DNA from: Nephrocerus scutellatus
Taxonomy: Eukaryota; Arthropoda; Insecta; Diptera; Pipunculidae
Assembly: GCA_947095585.1 (NCBI GenBank)
Contig: OX352761.1
Span: 96,305,333-96,369,332 of the forward strand
Reading direction: 5' to 3'
Length of the DNA stretch: 64,000 nt
Shown: positions 20,901 to 33,218 of the stretch, piece by piece
How the letters are laid out: every line of letters begins with the position of its first letter
How positions within the stretch are numbered: the first letter of the stretch is position 1
Position numbers and translations under genes: made by a program
Notes under the pieces: generated by a model
The model's input: the letters and a program-made list of their open reading frames with translations, nothing else
Told to the model about the DNA's origin: nothing
Database searches by the model: none

Positions 20901-23740
20901 AAGAACATTTGCAACAACGAACGGGTTAACTTATCTAATATAACATATTTTACAAAATTATCAAACTTTGACTTTGCGACAGCTCGTTAAATGGGATTGA
21001 AATGCAAAAGTTTTAGATTTCGTTGGTTGCTAGATAGTCAATATTTATTTGAGCACAAAATGAAAATACAAAAAAGTTTGCTGGTTTGACATTGACCTGA
21101 ACTTTTCGTCGATATCGCAAGAATATGAAGGATATGTTTCTTGTTATTTTAATGATTCTATATTTATGTTCATACATAAATTCCATGGAAAACGGAATTT
21201 TTTAGATGTTCCTGAATTTTCCAAGTTTTTTCCGAATTTTCTAGATTATCAGGTTTCTATTATCATTCCCGGACTATTACGAACATTTTCAGAAAAATGA
21301 GCCAAATCGGTCAGGCCATTTAGCCGTATAAACAGACAGATAGAGTTACTTTCACATTTATAATATTAGTAAGGATAAGGATAAGGATAATTCATTATAG
21401 ATAAGCGACTTTCAAATGAATATACAAGTAATCAATGCATGTCACCCTGGTTTTAGCCATGATGCATATAAAAAGTTGTGTGACAGAAGATATCTAATTA
21501 TAACATAAAATTGAATTTACAATTTTTTCCGAAATCACGTGAAATGCAGAATCCCGATCTCAAATCTATGCGTAATTCAATTTTTCTTCCCCATCCATTT
21601 CAAATAAAATACTTACTTATAAGATTGTTAAACTTAGTAGTTAAATTTTCTATGTTGCGAACCATTCGACGGCCGTGTCAGATCGCTTCGACATTACTAG
21701 GTCTAAATAGAAATGTCTTTTAAGCATTAAATACTAAGAGCTAACTTTTACGCATGAAGCTGCTAAAAACAAAACAAAATAGATCCGCATTCTGTTATTT
21801 TATTTGACAATTTTAAACTTTCATTCTCTCAACACACAAACTTGAAAGTTAAACTTTAGTTGAATGTTTATGGTTTTCATATGGAAGTATCCTGTCTAAC
21901 ATACACAATTACCGAATGTGATTAACTTGGGCATTCAAGAAACTCAAAGTAGTTATGCGAACCACAGTTGACTAATTTATTATGCAACCAAGCTCAAGCT
22001 TTCCTCCAACGCAACCAACGCATCTCACCTAACAAAATTTGTGTCACTCCTGCATCACTGATGGAGATTGATGGAGATCCGTTTTCAAAATCAGTACTCT
22101 TATATATTAGCCTAAAGCATTTGGAGGCCAGACACTGGACCAGTGTATCATATCTGTCGTTTCTTGTTTTCATATAGTGTTGCATTCTTCTTATACACAG
22201 GGACACAGGAAATGCCCAAAATGAGTTTAATCATTTCATCGGTAAGTTAAGTTCGAACTGAATAATGGGACAACGATGTGATCCAGTCCATGTCTCTTCA
22301 GGGCAGCATTTATAGCACTGCATACTATACTAATAGATTGCACTGTAAAGTGAAGGGCAAAAAGTAAACGCAGATTTTATAGGTGCTGTTTTCCTAATAA
22401 AAAGTGATGCTTGATGATGATGTTTTAGTTACATCAATAATATATCTAATATTAATAAATGTTTTATATCGAATGCTGCATTTAATTGAAATCTAGTCAT
22501 TCGATATCATGAACGCTCATCATTTGCTTCACTGTGCTTATTCTTTACATCGGTACAGCTCACTTCAAACATACAAATTATTTTTGGTCAGACATTGCAA
22601 TGTACCTATTGATAGCGCTCATATTCCATTCTGCCTCAAAATCTAAGCATAAGTTTTATTCCAAGCTTTGTTTTCATTCAGTGATTATAGCCATGTCGTT
22701 GTTAGGGGATAGATGAGTTTTGAATCCTCTCTGCATTTACTACACACATTTGCTAGCCCGAGTGGTTTAGTTTTTCCTCTAAAAATCCAGATTGACGAAC
22801 GATCCATTCGAGCCAAATGTACGTGCGAACTCATTGCTTAGTCATGTGGAAGGTGCACTCCATCATGAAAGCAAGCATCTTTTTGACCACACGTCTTCAA
22901 TTCGGCACGAACACTAAACCAAAATTCTATGATGAATTCTTATGATGGACGATGACCATTGGAATTATACTTGCATCAGCACGCTTATTAATTTCATCAG
23001 CTCCATCATCTACGAGTACGTCATTGAAGTATGTTGTGGTATCAGCTATCAGCTCAGAGTACACCTTCACCATCGAACTAGTTGCAGAGTTTGGCATGTT
23101 TGGCAATATTTATTCGAGCGACAAACTTAAAATTAAAACTTTTTGTGCCATGGTCGACTTTGGCAATGCATGCCTCTATTGTCTGATTAGGGAATGGTTC
23201 TTCGTTATTCAGAAATATAAAAGGACATTATTTGTTGCAGAACAGACAAGGAATTTCCCATGATAATGTCTAATGGAGTTACGAGTATATTGCGAAATGG
23301 AATAGAAAACTTTGTTTTGTTTGTGCATTTATAAGGCGGGAAATTTTGCTATTTCTAGTGCTCAACGAAAACAAAAGACAACATTCAATAGGTACGATAA
23401 TAAGAAGAACGGCATTGATGATTTCTTGAAATTGCATTTGCACTGCATCCTTTCAATAACAGATGCGAGTATAAGCCGGCATAATAAACTCTCTAAATCA
23501 ATATTAGCCATTTTCGAATAATTAATTCCCAATAAATGACAAAATAAACAAAAACAGAAATCATCCAGTTTTGGGGAAGCGTTTTTGTGTTATACTTGTA
23601 ATTGTGGTTTTTTCTTGCATTATTTCCTACCAATTTTGGTTGATAAGGGGATGGAAGGATCTGCGTCCTCTTTATCCTGACGTTTGAGAAATTGACCCAA
23701 TATTCTGATGTATAAGCACAAGGAAGTATTCTAAATAACT
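17950..23740. other. Long unrecognised stretch, no gene supported
   Basis: Apart from a possible LINE/SINE tail at 21280-21392 I see only short frames (all under about 105 codons) without family resemblance. Introns or regulatory DNA of a host gene could be here, but nothing in the sequence demonstrates it. Confidence 0.5.
21280..21392 (+). repeat. Possible LINE/SINE 3' tail with hexamer repeat
   Basis: A segment containing GAGCCAAATCGGTCAGGCCA and ACAGACAGATAGAGTTACTT, then TTATAATATTAGT and three AAGGAT repeats. The AATCGGT..GCC..TAAACAGACAG pattern is common at 3' ends of insect non-LTR elements and their SINEs. No coding part is visible. Confidence 0.4.
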
Positions 23741-23744
23741 CCAT

Positions 23745-23910
23745 CAAGATACTGGCTTACGCAGATGATAATGACATCATTGGTCGATACCCGAAAGATG
23801 TACAAGAATCTTTCATCCCGATCGTGCAGGCGGAAGAAAATCTAACACGTCTGGTAGTAGATGATCCAACATATTAGTCCCTCAATTAAGATAGAGGAGC
23901 GCGAACTTAA
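23745..23910 (+). mobile_element. RTE-like LINE fragment with RT YADD box
   Basis: Reads IKILAYADDNDIIGR and ...VQESFIPIVQAEENL, matching the RT catalytic block of the RTE copies at 32.7 and 61.3 kb. The YADD box is intact here, unlike the 61.3-kb copy. The match continues at lower quality to CCCTCAATTAAGATAGAGG near 23898. Isolated fragment with no other domains. Confidence 0.75.
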
Positions 23911-24059
23911 AGTACTCGTAGTACTTTTCTTTAACTGCGTCGGGACGATTAGAGAGGCCAATAACAACATGGCGGGCATCGGGTAATACCGTGGTTTTCA
24001 GATAGTGTATTATAATTATTAAAATAATAAAAATAAATATCAGAAAAAAAAATGATCTT

Positions 24060-24435
24060 AGATATATATAAAAATGAAAGTATCTTTGTTTGTTTGTTTC
24101 CTATACAAATCCACACCGTTGATCGTATCAATTAAATTTTTTTAGGATGCTTCACTGATGGAACAGTATGCGTATTTTCGCCAACCAAAAACCACTATTT
24201 TGAGGGTTTAAATTTGCGTTTCATTACTAACCAAACACAAGTACTTAATTGTACTTGGCCATTTATATTTATTGATTATGTAAATTTGTAACTATGTTTC
24301 TACAGTTTTCTAGTTAGCTGAGGCGTAAGATGGGTGGAAGGTGGTCAGTGGGCAGTTGTTCAGTGGCTGGATGGTCAGTTGGTGGGATGGGGCAGCGGGG
24401 AAACGCTGGGTAATTCCGCTAGTGCAGAATATTAG
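24060..24435. repeat. Dispersed repeat with GGTCAGT-rich arm
   Basis: Begins TATATATAAAAATGAAAGT followed by GTTTGTTTGTTTCC, and ends in a G-rich section rich in GGTCAGT and GGGGCAGCGGGGAAACGCTGGGTAA. The G-rich part resembles the complement of 28000-28380, and the end resembles the complement of 41815-41850. Class not recognised. Confidence 0.45.
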
Positions 24436-24689
24436 CTGATACCCACGGTGTTATCCACAGACAGATTCCACTCCACAAAAACCCCACCAAGACCCACTAA
24501 AAACCCACCAAATGCCATATTTTCATCATTTTCTCGGCTCTCAAAATAAACATAACATAGGAGCGCCAAACGAACTAATGGCGTGGCATGATGAGGCTAG
24601 AAATATATGCAGAATGACTTTTTTAAGAATATTTCAACTCCAGGGCCACATACCGAGTTAAAAAATCCATTCCATTCAACATACGGTGT

Positions 24690-25035
24690 GTTATGGCTTT
24701 TTCACACGACCATGGAAGAAAGTGACTGTTACATACACTATAACCTAGCTCCAAAAGTAGCCTTTTCAGACTCTAGTGATTTAACATATAAAATACTTCA
24801 GTTTACTGCAGTCACAGCCGAACACACTTTCCCAGATTAATTGCGCATTGCGCATAACCGGTTAAGCAGAAAACCCTGGTTTTGGTCGTGTGAAAAATAG
24901 CGTACATTACTCGCAGAAAAGTGCTCAGCGTGTCGTTAAATTTCCGCACTCGGCTACCGCCTCGTGCTTCCAGCTTCTTACTCGCACGATAAACTCCACT
25001 TTCCTCGCTCGTTATGTAATATACTATAACATGTC
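24690..25035 (-). repeat. Dispersed repeat D, copy 1
   Basis: The reverse complement aligns over most of its length with 48620-49090. Shared landmarks include GTTATAGTATATTAC, GAAAGTGGAGTTTATCGTGC, GAGCACTTTTCTGC, GTACGCTATTTTTCAC and GTGACTGCAGTAAA. No coding potential is visible. Class unknown. Confidence 0.75.
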
Positions 25036-25190
25036 AAGTGGCTTAGGTGTGATGCGATTACAAAATTATGCATCACCAGACCATAAACATAAAGCTAAAC
25101 ATCGGTTTCGTAAGTATCTCAACTCCAGCGCCATCTACCGGGTAAAAAACATAAACTTTTCGAAGCACCAAACGAACATATATTGTTAAT

Positions 25191-25241
25191 ATGACTATAT
25201 ATATATATATATCTATATATATATATATATATATAAATAAC
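25191..25241. repeat. (TA)n microsatellite
   Basis: Imperfect AT dinucleotide run with one C interruption. Confidence 0.85.
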
Positions 25242-25674
25242 ATGTTAGCTAATAAAAATAAATTTTTAATTTAAAACGTTTAAAAAGAGTATTGTGAGTA
25301 GTACTTTGCTTTGATTTGCTGTCTTTTTTTTGGGTTTGGCAATGCTCGTCCAGTTCTGAACTATGTTTAAAGTTTCAAGTCTCTAGTTCAATGGGAAGTT
25401 AGTTTACAATCAATTAAAAAATTCCACCAGCACAGACAGACAAAAGCGAAAGCGAGCTAGTAAAAATGTTTTAAAAAAGAGATAAACTTATCGGAGCATT
25501 AAACGAACATATGGTGTGAATATGGTTTCGATACGTTTAGTCGTTTATACGTTGCGCGATTACCTATTCCACGCACAATCATTTTTATCAATAAAGATAA
25601 TGACCGTTCAGGTCATTTATATATATGGAACGCAAGTTACTTTATTGTCTTACCAACTCTAGTATTAGAACATC

Positions 25675-25960
25675 AAAATGAAAAAAAGACTCTTCAAATC
25701 CAGGTATTTGAAGATGGCATCCAATTCAAACGAGTACTTACATATGAATCCGAGCCGTGCTCAAGTGGAAAATCTTGCGGAGGAAGGAGAATTCCGGAGA
25801 CTACATAATGGTGACATCTACGAGCGCTGTGACAACGTGAAGAGAGTTATGCTAGGTAGGCTTCAATAGGCAGGACGAAAAAAATGCTCGGAAAGTCCTT
25901 TGCGGTAGAATTTATGGGATATAACAGAGAAAAACCTGTGCTGAACGGAACAAAAAAAAA
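25675..25960 (+). mobile_element. RTE-like LINE C-terminal fragment
   Basis: A 63-codon frame reads LFKSRYLK, EEGEFRRLHNGDIYERCD and VKRVMLGRLQ, matching the post-RT C-terminus of the 61.6/63.6-kb RTE copy (LFKSRN.., EEGRFWSLYNDEIYERY, KKIKLGRLR). Then a stop and degenerate SESPLR/GRIYGI remnants. Internal parts are missing between FKSR and EEG. Confidence 0.7.
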
Positions 25961-27217
25961 GGCGGATCATCTAGTTTCTATTGGAATATGTGACCAATGG
26001 AGTCGCTAGACGTTTTTAGGTGAAATTAAACTTTTCTAAACTTATTACAGTGAATCAATATCGATCAGCAGAGCTTGTCGTCACAATATTCAGCAGTGCA
26101 TCTCATTGTCGTTCACGTATTCAAAACGCGCGCTTAAAATACAAGATGCTCCTATAAAAGCATTATTCATTAAATTAATGGCATAAGTCTCTGAATGGAC
26201 AGCACAAGGTATGTTAGATTTGTTAATGCTTGTCTGAAGATGAAGGGCATCTACACATATGTGTGTAAGTGTATCTAAAACTAATGAAATGCCACCAAAA
26301 TTTGATGTAGATTTGGTAATATGTTGTTAAAGTAGGTAGGAGTTTTTTTCAGCATCATCGTACTCGAACTATACTATAATGCAAATAATTAGCTAAACAA
26401 ACTGTTTTTGAATGTTTACTCTAAGTATCGTAATCCCGGATTATTTTCTCTTTCGAAAAGACCTATGTAACGTAATAAAAAGTCGACGTTTGGGGGGGAC
26501 ATCACATTTTCCACTTTTCCCAATATTGTCGCAATGTCTGGACTGCTTATGTTAGCGATGCAGAAACGCCAAAGACTAACATGGCGAATAAATACAACTT
26601 TGAATAAGTGGCGACGATGACGGCAAGAACGTGAAAGAGAGATAGAGAGAGAAAAAATCCTAAACAAATACCGAATAGAAAATGGTAGGAAAAATTAACT
26701 AAATCAACTTACTTTGATGCGGAATGTAAAATATGCTAATTTCAAGATACAACACCACCACACTACCACACTGCCACAAAAAGCAATATCGCAAACGTCA
26801 CACTAAAATCCTGTGTGGATGGTTTTTGTAATTCTACTTTGCGTGTGCTAATCATTGCCTATGTACGAGTATTTCAATTTATACTGTGTAGTATCATAAG
26901 ATAGATTGCTCACAAGTAGAGCAAATTGTCTACACTGTAACGAAGAAAAAGCATTAAAATTAGATCCTTGGTATAGATCATTGCTTCTGTAGAAAATCAT
27001 TGTTCCTTGATTGAGTTCTTAAGGGTGCGTTAGTAAATATATTTTACGTATACATATATTCGATTATATATAACATAGTGTAAAAAATTTAAAATAAATA
27101 CGTTTGTGAACTTTCTTTAAGGCCGATGAAAGAGCTGGTTTTAATGTATCTACACAATATTCGCAGAGCAAATCTATTAATTATATTCTTTAAAAATCAC
27201 CGATATTTATACGACCT
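25961..27217. other. Unrecognised AT-rich DNA
   Basis: No gene seen. At about 26610 the string TGGCGACGATGACGG weakly resembles a tRNA-Arg-type primer site of some insect LTR elements, but no LTR edges or gag/pol could be found around it. Confidence 0.4.
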
Positions 27218-27227
27218 ATACGTAGTG

Positions 27228-27519
27228 TAGTGGGCACCGTGGCTCAGCGGTTAAGTGCATGGATTTCTGAGCAGGGGTTTTGTAGTTCGAATCCCAGAAA
27301 ACAACAAAGGATTTTTTCATGGTCCAACCTCTAGCGAATATCTGACAAACATCCAAAAGTAATAACATGTCACTGAAAGCTTCTCCATTCGTCACTCGGA
27401 TCCGGCATTAAATTGAAGGTCCCTTCCATTTGTGTGCAAAAATATACATACACAGTACAAACGGTCGCGAGAAGATATGCCTTGTACCGCAACGGTCTGT
27501 CGCGCCGAATATTATTACA
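27228..27519 (+). mobile_element. tRNA-derived SINE, copy 1
   Basis: A 292-bp unit flanked by perfect 10-bp duplications ATACGTAGTG (27218-27227 and 27520-27529). It has a tRNA-like head with a pol III A-box (GTGGCTCAGCGGTTAAG) and B-box (GTTCGAATCC), a conserved body (TGACAAAC..., CGGATCCGG, CCCTTCCATTTGTGTG, GGTCGCGAGAAG, ACCGCAACGGTCTGTCGCG) and a short ATT-type tail. Non-coding; it would rely on a LINE partner that I cannot identify. Confidence 0.9.
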
Positions 27520-27979
27520 ATACGTAGTGAATGTATCCTTTTACATTTGTAGTAACAAATTTTTATTAATAATGATATAGGGTTTCAATTTTACCCCATT
27601 TAACTTGATTTACAAAACAAGGAAAGAGAACGATGTAAATTCAAAAATTCAACAAAAATCTTCTATTGCACCTTAAAAGCAACATTAATTTACCAAAGCT
27701 TCTTAAAACAAAACCAAGATAAGTGTTTATAATGGTCACGAAGATGATGTCATGAGACAACTTACATCCGCAATAACGTTCATCTTTGTATTTTCGTTCA
27801 GTTCCTAGAAACAGAGAGTACCGTAAAAAGGTTATTGTCAATCAATCTGACTAATACCTGACTTGCAAGGTTTGGGTAGCAGAACTAAATGCATATTTTG
27901 CTATTTCCTAGTGCATCACATCATGCTAATTGAAGACATCACAAAATTAAAGTAGCCTACATATATATATAGAATACAA

Positions 27980-28530
27980 GCTCAAATACCCGTCCTTGCC
28001 CGGTTGCCCTACCCCTCTCACCTCCACCCGAATGAAACACATCCAACTGACTTATCCAGTAATCCCCTTATAAATCCCACAACCACTGACTTCCCTCCTC
28101 ACACTCACCTCCACCAGTGACCAAAACCTCTGATCTTATAAACCTCCGGATCAAAAAACCCTATAAAATGGTGAAAGTCTAATCAAAATCGGTCCAGTAA
28201 CTTTCAAGATTAGCTAAAATAACAGGTGTGTCCGTCTGACACCCACCCCATTGCCACAACCACACTAATCCCCACTCAACTGACCACCCTTTCACTGACA
28301 CCAAGACAACTACCCCATACCAACTGACCAACTCCCCACACTGGCCGCACCATTAAGTCTCTCTCACCTGCCCTGTAATGACCACAAAAGTATAGCCTAT
28401 AAACTCCGGAATAAAAAATCCTGAACAATGGTGATCTCTGATCTGATCAAAATCGGTTCAGTAGTTTTACAGATTTGGATATTCAATTGAAAGTGCAAAC
28501 AAACTTGCCTCTTTATATAACTTTTTGGTA
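27980..28530. repeat. C-rich dispersed repeat with LINE-tail-like boxes
   Basis: C/A-rich DNA (CTGACCACC, ACCCACCCC) related in complement to 24310-24430, with two AATCAAAATCGGT(C/T)CAGTA boxes (28181-28200 and 28448-28465) of the type seen at ends of insect non-LTR elements. No coding frame. Confidence 0.4.
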
Positions 28531-28784
28531 TTTTTCTTGGGAACTAGCTGTCGGATCGTGTTCGCACTATGTGGTTGTCAAGACGCAGATTCTGTGAAAT
28601 TTTCAGCTCAATCGCCTTAGTGTCGTATCTATCACAAACCCACAGACATTAAGTTTTATATACTCGTAAATAGATAGATTTGTGGCAACAAATAATACGA
28701 GAGATTCAAAATTTTTCTTCAATACTTGACCCTTTGGTCAGCAGTTCATGTGACAATTTGTCTGAGCATTCTTAGTGTTTTTTA

Positions 28785-29811
28785 TTAAATTCTCTATATT
28801 ACCTTCACTTGCCCGTGTGTTTGTGGGCTTGCGGGTTTGTTTGTGTGTCATGGAATCTTGCGATCAATTTTTGACCCACTTCCCAAAGTCCTAATTTATT
28901 GAAATTTTGCACACATGCATATCTCCGATGACACAACACACAACACGTGACCCTCGGGCCACGGGGTCGGTGGGCTCCCCTACAAATATTTTACAAAATT
29001 TTACTCGATTTTCTTCAAATTTTATACACATGTGTATCTCTGATATACAACAATTTTTGTAAAAATTTTGGAGACCCCGGGCCCGGGTTCATGGGGCCCC
29101 ATAACTTTTTTAAAAAAAATTATACCGATTTTCTTCAAATTTAATACACATGTGTATCTCCGATAGACAACACTTTTTGTAAAAAATTTGAAGACCCCAG
29201 GCCCGAGTTCGTGGGGCCCTATAATTTTTTTAAAAAAATTAACCCGATTTTTTTCAAATTTAATACACATGTGTATCTCCGATAAACAAAACTTTTTGTA
29301 AAAAATTTGGAGACCCTGGGTCCAGGGGTCGTGGGGCCCCAAAATTAAAAAAATTAACCCGATTTTTTTTTAATTTTATATACGTGTGTATCTCCGATGG
29401 GCAACACTTTTTGTAAAAAATTTGGAGACAGGGTTTGGAGGGTCATTGGGCCCCAAAAAAATTTTTAAAAAAATTAACCCGATTTTTTTTGAATTTTATA
29501 TACGTGTGTATCTCCGATGGGCAACACTTTTTGCAAAAATTTTGGAGACAGGGTTTGGAGGGTCATGGGGCCCTAACAAATTTTTTAAAAAACTTAACCA
29601 GATTTTTTTTTAAATTTTATATACATGTGTATCTCCGATGGACAACATTTTTTGTAAAGTTTTTGGAGTGAGGCCCTGAGGTCCGAGGGGTGCCCATATA
29701 AATTTTTTTTAAATCAGCTCGATTTTCTTCAAATTTTAACACATACCCATCTCTTATTAGCGAATTTACATGAAAAATTGTATTTTTATGGGTTGTTTTT
29801 ATTAAATAATA
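28785..29811 (-). repeat. 120-bp tandem array, best-preserved locus
   Basis: Opens with TTAAATTCTCTATATTACC and closes with GCGAATTTACATGAAAAATTG and TTTTTATGGGTTGTTTTT. TGTGTATCTC cores fall at 29031, 29151, 29270, 29385, 29505 and 29626, giving spacings of 120, 119, 115, 120 and 121 bp. Each unit has an ATACACATGTGTAT-type palindrome, a CCGATGGACAACACTTTTTGTAAAAA box, a GGGGCCC box and a CCCGATTTTTTTC box. Because 120 is divisible by 3, a 106-codon minus-strand frame (29022-29342) shows 40-residue periodicity. This is probably a by-product of the repeat, not a gene. Confidence 0.85.
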
Positions 29812-29814
29812 TTT

Positions 29815-31640
29815 TTGTGTTATCTTCAAAGTTATATACTTGCAATGGTTGAACTTTTTTCTGAGTGTATAAATGTAAATCCGCTATGTAACTTTAATAA
29901 AGCTTATTCCATACCTTCTGTACGAATATATGAGGTCCAATTAAAACACTATGGTAAGCGAGACGAATGCAGATATCTAGTGCGGGTATCTTCCTTAATT
30001 CATCTTACCTATATTTCCACTACACTCGTAATAGTCTGCCTGATGATGATGAGAGAGCTGCTACAGCTATAGACACTTACTGCAGGATATGTATAATTTT
30101 TGATTACATTTTAGATGAAGCGCTATAGAGGTGGCTAGTCTGGTCCCAACGCCTAGTTACCTATCGTCTTTGTCTCAGGTCGCTAAGCTCAGTTTCACCA
30201 ACTTTTTGAAAAGATTGGAAACGTCGTTGGAATAGAGGGTTTGACGAGGAGTGCATATGCAGACATTTTAACAATTCTGTTCATTTTGGAACATGATGTA
30301 CGTACGGCCACAGCACACTATGACAAAAATGACGTATTTCTGTATCAAATTAACAAATGAAATGTGGTTTTCGGTACTGGATGTTATCGTTATCGTCGTT
30401 TGCAAGATTATGTGAAATATTTTTATTCATTTCTGAATCTCCGTTTGTTTAATAGTATTTATTGCGATTCTATTTTTGTAGAATTTGTACAGAGGACAAC
30501 AACAGCGTCTGCATCTAATTGTTGGAATAGTTAGAAAACCATATCAGCCATACCTAACTCAAAAGTAAGCTGGGCCCTTTGGCAACTGTAAACGTAGTTT
30601 AATTTAAATTTTTTACCCGTTAACTATCGACATAAAATTATTCAAAATCAATTTTTATTTAAAAATGTTGTGTTTCCCCCACTGTTCGGCAGTAGAGGAT
30701 ATTGCAGTGGATTAGTGAAGGCTGTGATACATCAGAAATTCTGCTTCAGACACTTTGTGCTATTTCGTGTCTTCTTCATCAGCACAGTCAGGATTATGCA
30801 CATGGGAAATTGTAATTAATCTCGTTTACATCTTGATATGAATACAAATGTACAAAGGAATGACAATTCAACTAACAAAGGAAGCTCGCAATGGTGTGGT
30901 CCGAACACCGTCCTTCCGTTCGTCCGAATGACTTTCGTAAATTATTGTTGATGACATAGAATGATACGTTCCCGAATAACTACGAGTATATATATATTAG
31001 AGATGAACAGAGGCTAAATTAAATAATGAAGAAAAGGCAATTGGTCCTTTCGGACAGTGTGTTATATGATGTTGCATTCAGGCTTTTGTCAGTTATTTGT
31101 CGTAATAAGCGAAATGAATGAATGGGGAACGTTATGTCGACGAAAGTATAAAATGATAATTGGTTATCTACGTGATTTCACAAGAATTAACCCCTTGTTA
31201 AATGGGCAAATACTTAATTAAATTTGCAGAATTAGCAGAGCAGAAAAGCACTTTAATTAAAAGGTTTTGGCTTGGTTTGTTTGTGACAAAAGTGATAAAT
31301 TCTTGCGTCGGAGCAGATTTATGTGTCCAATACTTCATATCATACACCTTTTTCCCACTCACATTATCGTTCTTTCTCTTGAAATAGAATAGTGCTTGAT
31401 TCTTCTTAAAATTTAAATCTGGGACTTTTGTTATTGAAATATCTTTGTATTTTAATATCGACTAGTCTACTTTTGTATTACATAGAACCAAAAAACAAGT
31501 AAATGTAAAAAAAACTTCATTTTTCGGGTACAAACTTAAATATATACATCGAAACACGCCACACGTACGTTTATTATTTGGTAATAATCGCCAAAATGTC
31601 TGTTTTTAAGGTCGGGGCTATTTCAAGTTATTTTCTTTTT
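29815..31640. other. Unrecognised DNA, no gene supported
   Basis: No family resemblance and no long frame. Some GC-balanced patches (30120-30260, 30660-30780) could be exon or element remnants but have no supporting motif. Confidence 0.45.
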
Positions 31641-31954
31641 TCATTTCAGCCCTCTAGGTCGTGCGAAAGGTGGTTAAAAAAACCTAAAAAAACGAGATAA
31701 TGGCGATTTCACACGTGCCACACTCAAAACGTGACACGCGTCATACGTGGAATATAATATATATATAATACATATATTGCTTTTTTGGAATTTTAACTCT
31801 CTATGTCGTGTGGAAGGTGGTTAAAAAGGACCTCAAAGTGGTCGAAAATCCAGACAAAAAGGGGTCAAGTCAAGTTAAATAAAAGTTTTAGGTAAAACCT
31901 TTTAGTATACAGCAATAGTGGATTGAATCTTTCGTAGTTGTTTGTTGACAAAAT
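31640..31954. repeat. Repeated segment near RTE left side (copy A and a partial)
   Basis: 31805-31954 (starting GTCGTGTGGAAGGTGGTTAA) recurs in direct orientation at 35232-35380. A partial third copy begins near 31659 (GTCGTGCGAAAGGTGGTTAA). Non-coding and AT-rich; nature unknown. Confidence 0.75.
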
Positions 31955-32897
31955 GTGTTATAACTCATCATCATCATATTTGTCTCTACAACCAGTCCTG
32001 GCCTCCCGCAAAAAATCTCTCCACCGGTCCCGATTTTGAGCCGATATCATCCAGTTTTGCATCCCTTAACTTTGGGCGTCTTGGTCTACGCCATCCTTCC
32101 AGCATAGGCTTGGCCGGCCTCGCTGTCTTGTTCCATAAATCCTACCGCAAAGGACTTTCCGAGCAGGAGCCTCTCCGCTCATGCGAGCTAGGTGTCCTGC
32201 CCACCGGAGCATACCGAGCTTAATTTTCTTCACGATGTCGACATCGCCGTAATGCTCGTAGATATCATCATTATAGAGTCTCCGGAATCGTCCTTCCTCA
32301 CATACGGGTCCAATAATTATCCGTAAGAATTTTCTCTCGAACGCTCTCTAAGAGGTCAGAATGTTTTTTGCTAAGCACCCAAGTCTCGGATCCATATGTA
32401 AGTACTGGTATGACCATTGTCTTATATATCAGCAGCTTGGATGTTATGGTTAAGTTCCTGGATTTGAAGAGCCTAGACAGCCTATAGTAGGCTTTGTTGG
32501 CTTTAAGCAACTGTGCGCGTATTCCTGTTTCAATGCTGTTATCGACTGCTACAGTTGACTCGAGATAGGTAATACATTGCACTACTTTAAATTCGCGCTC
32601 CACTGTTTGAATTGAGGGACCAATGTTGGATCTTCTTCTCGAAGACGTGGCCACCATGTACTCTCTCATTTATGTGTAGCCCCAGAATTCGTGCCGAATG
32701 CTCTATCTGGATGAAAGCTTCCTATACAGCTCTTCGGTTTCTACCAAAGATGTCAATATCATCTGCGTAAGTCAGTATCTGAATGGACTTATAGAGGATT
32801 GTTCCTTTCGCCGTTACGTCAGAGTCTGTCTCGGATCACTGTCTCCAACGTCAGGTTGAAGAGTACGCAGGCCAGTACATCCCCTTGTAGGAGCCCG

Positions 32898-33218
32898 TTA
32901 TAGGTGTTGAATGGGCTTGATATTGGCCATGGTCAACCTACATATTCGTGTCAGTTTATTTGGGATGCCAAATTGTCTCATGGCTTTATAAAGTACCACT
33001 CTGCCTATGCTATCATAGGCGGCTTTAAAGTCTATAAAAAGATGGTGTAGTGAGTTTTGAAACTCTAGACATTTTCCCATCGTCCGCCTAAGGATCTTAT
33101 CAGTTGTTGATTTGACTGGAATGAAGCCACACTGGTATAGACCAATTATGACTTTAGCGTATGGGACTATCCTGTCTTGAAGGATAGAGCAGAAAATCTT
33201 AGACGCGGTACTCAACAA
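32898..33218 (-). pseudogene. RTE reverse transcriptase fragment
   Basis: Frame with SILQDRI, YQCGFIPVKSTTDK, FIDFKAAYDS and MRQFGIPNKLTR, parallel to residues of the 60.4-61.3-kb ORF. FKAAYDS carries the first RT catalytic Asp region (motif A). The catalytic YADD block is beyond the frame break. Confidence 0.75.

Noticed and set aside
22942..23263. Two overlapping frames (62 and 103 codons)
   Set aside because: Overlapping alternative frames without family resemblance; probably chance.
26605..26625. tRNA-Arg-type primer-binding site (TGGCGACGATGACGG)
   Set aside because: About 11 of 14 positions match my memory of the 412/mdg1 primer site, but no LTR edge or gag/pol lies nearby.
27228..27300. 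Functional tRNA gene
   Set aside because: A and B boxes are present but no acceptor/anticodon cloverleaf; it is the head of a SINE with two further copies.
28785..29811. CRISPR-like array
   Set aside because: The unit is ~120 bp and repeats throughout with no unique spacers, in eukaryotic DNA. It is a minisatellite.
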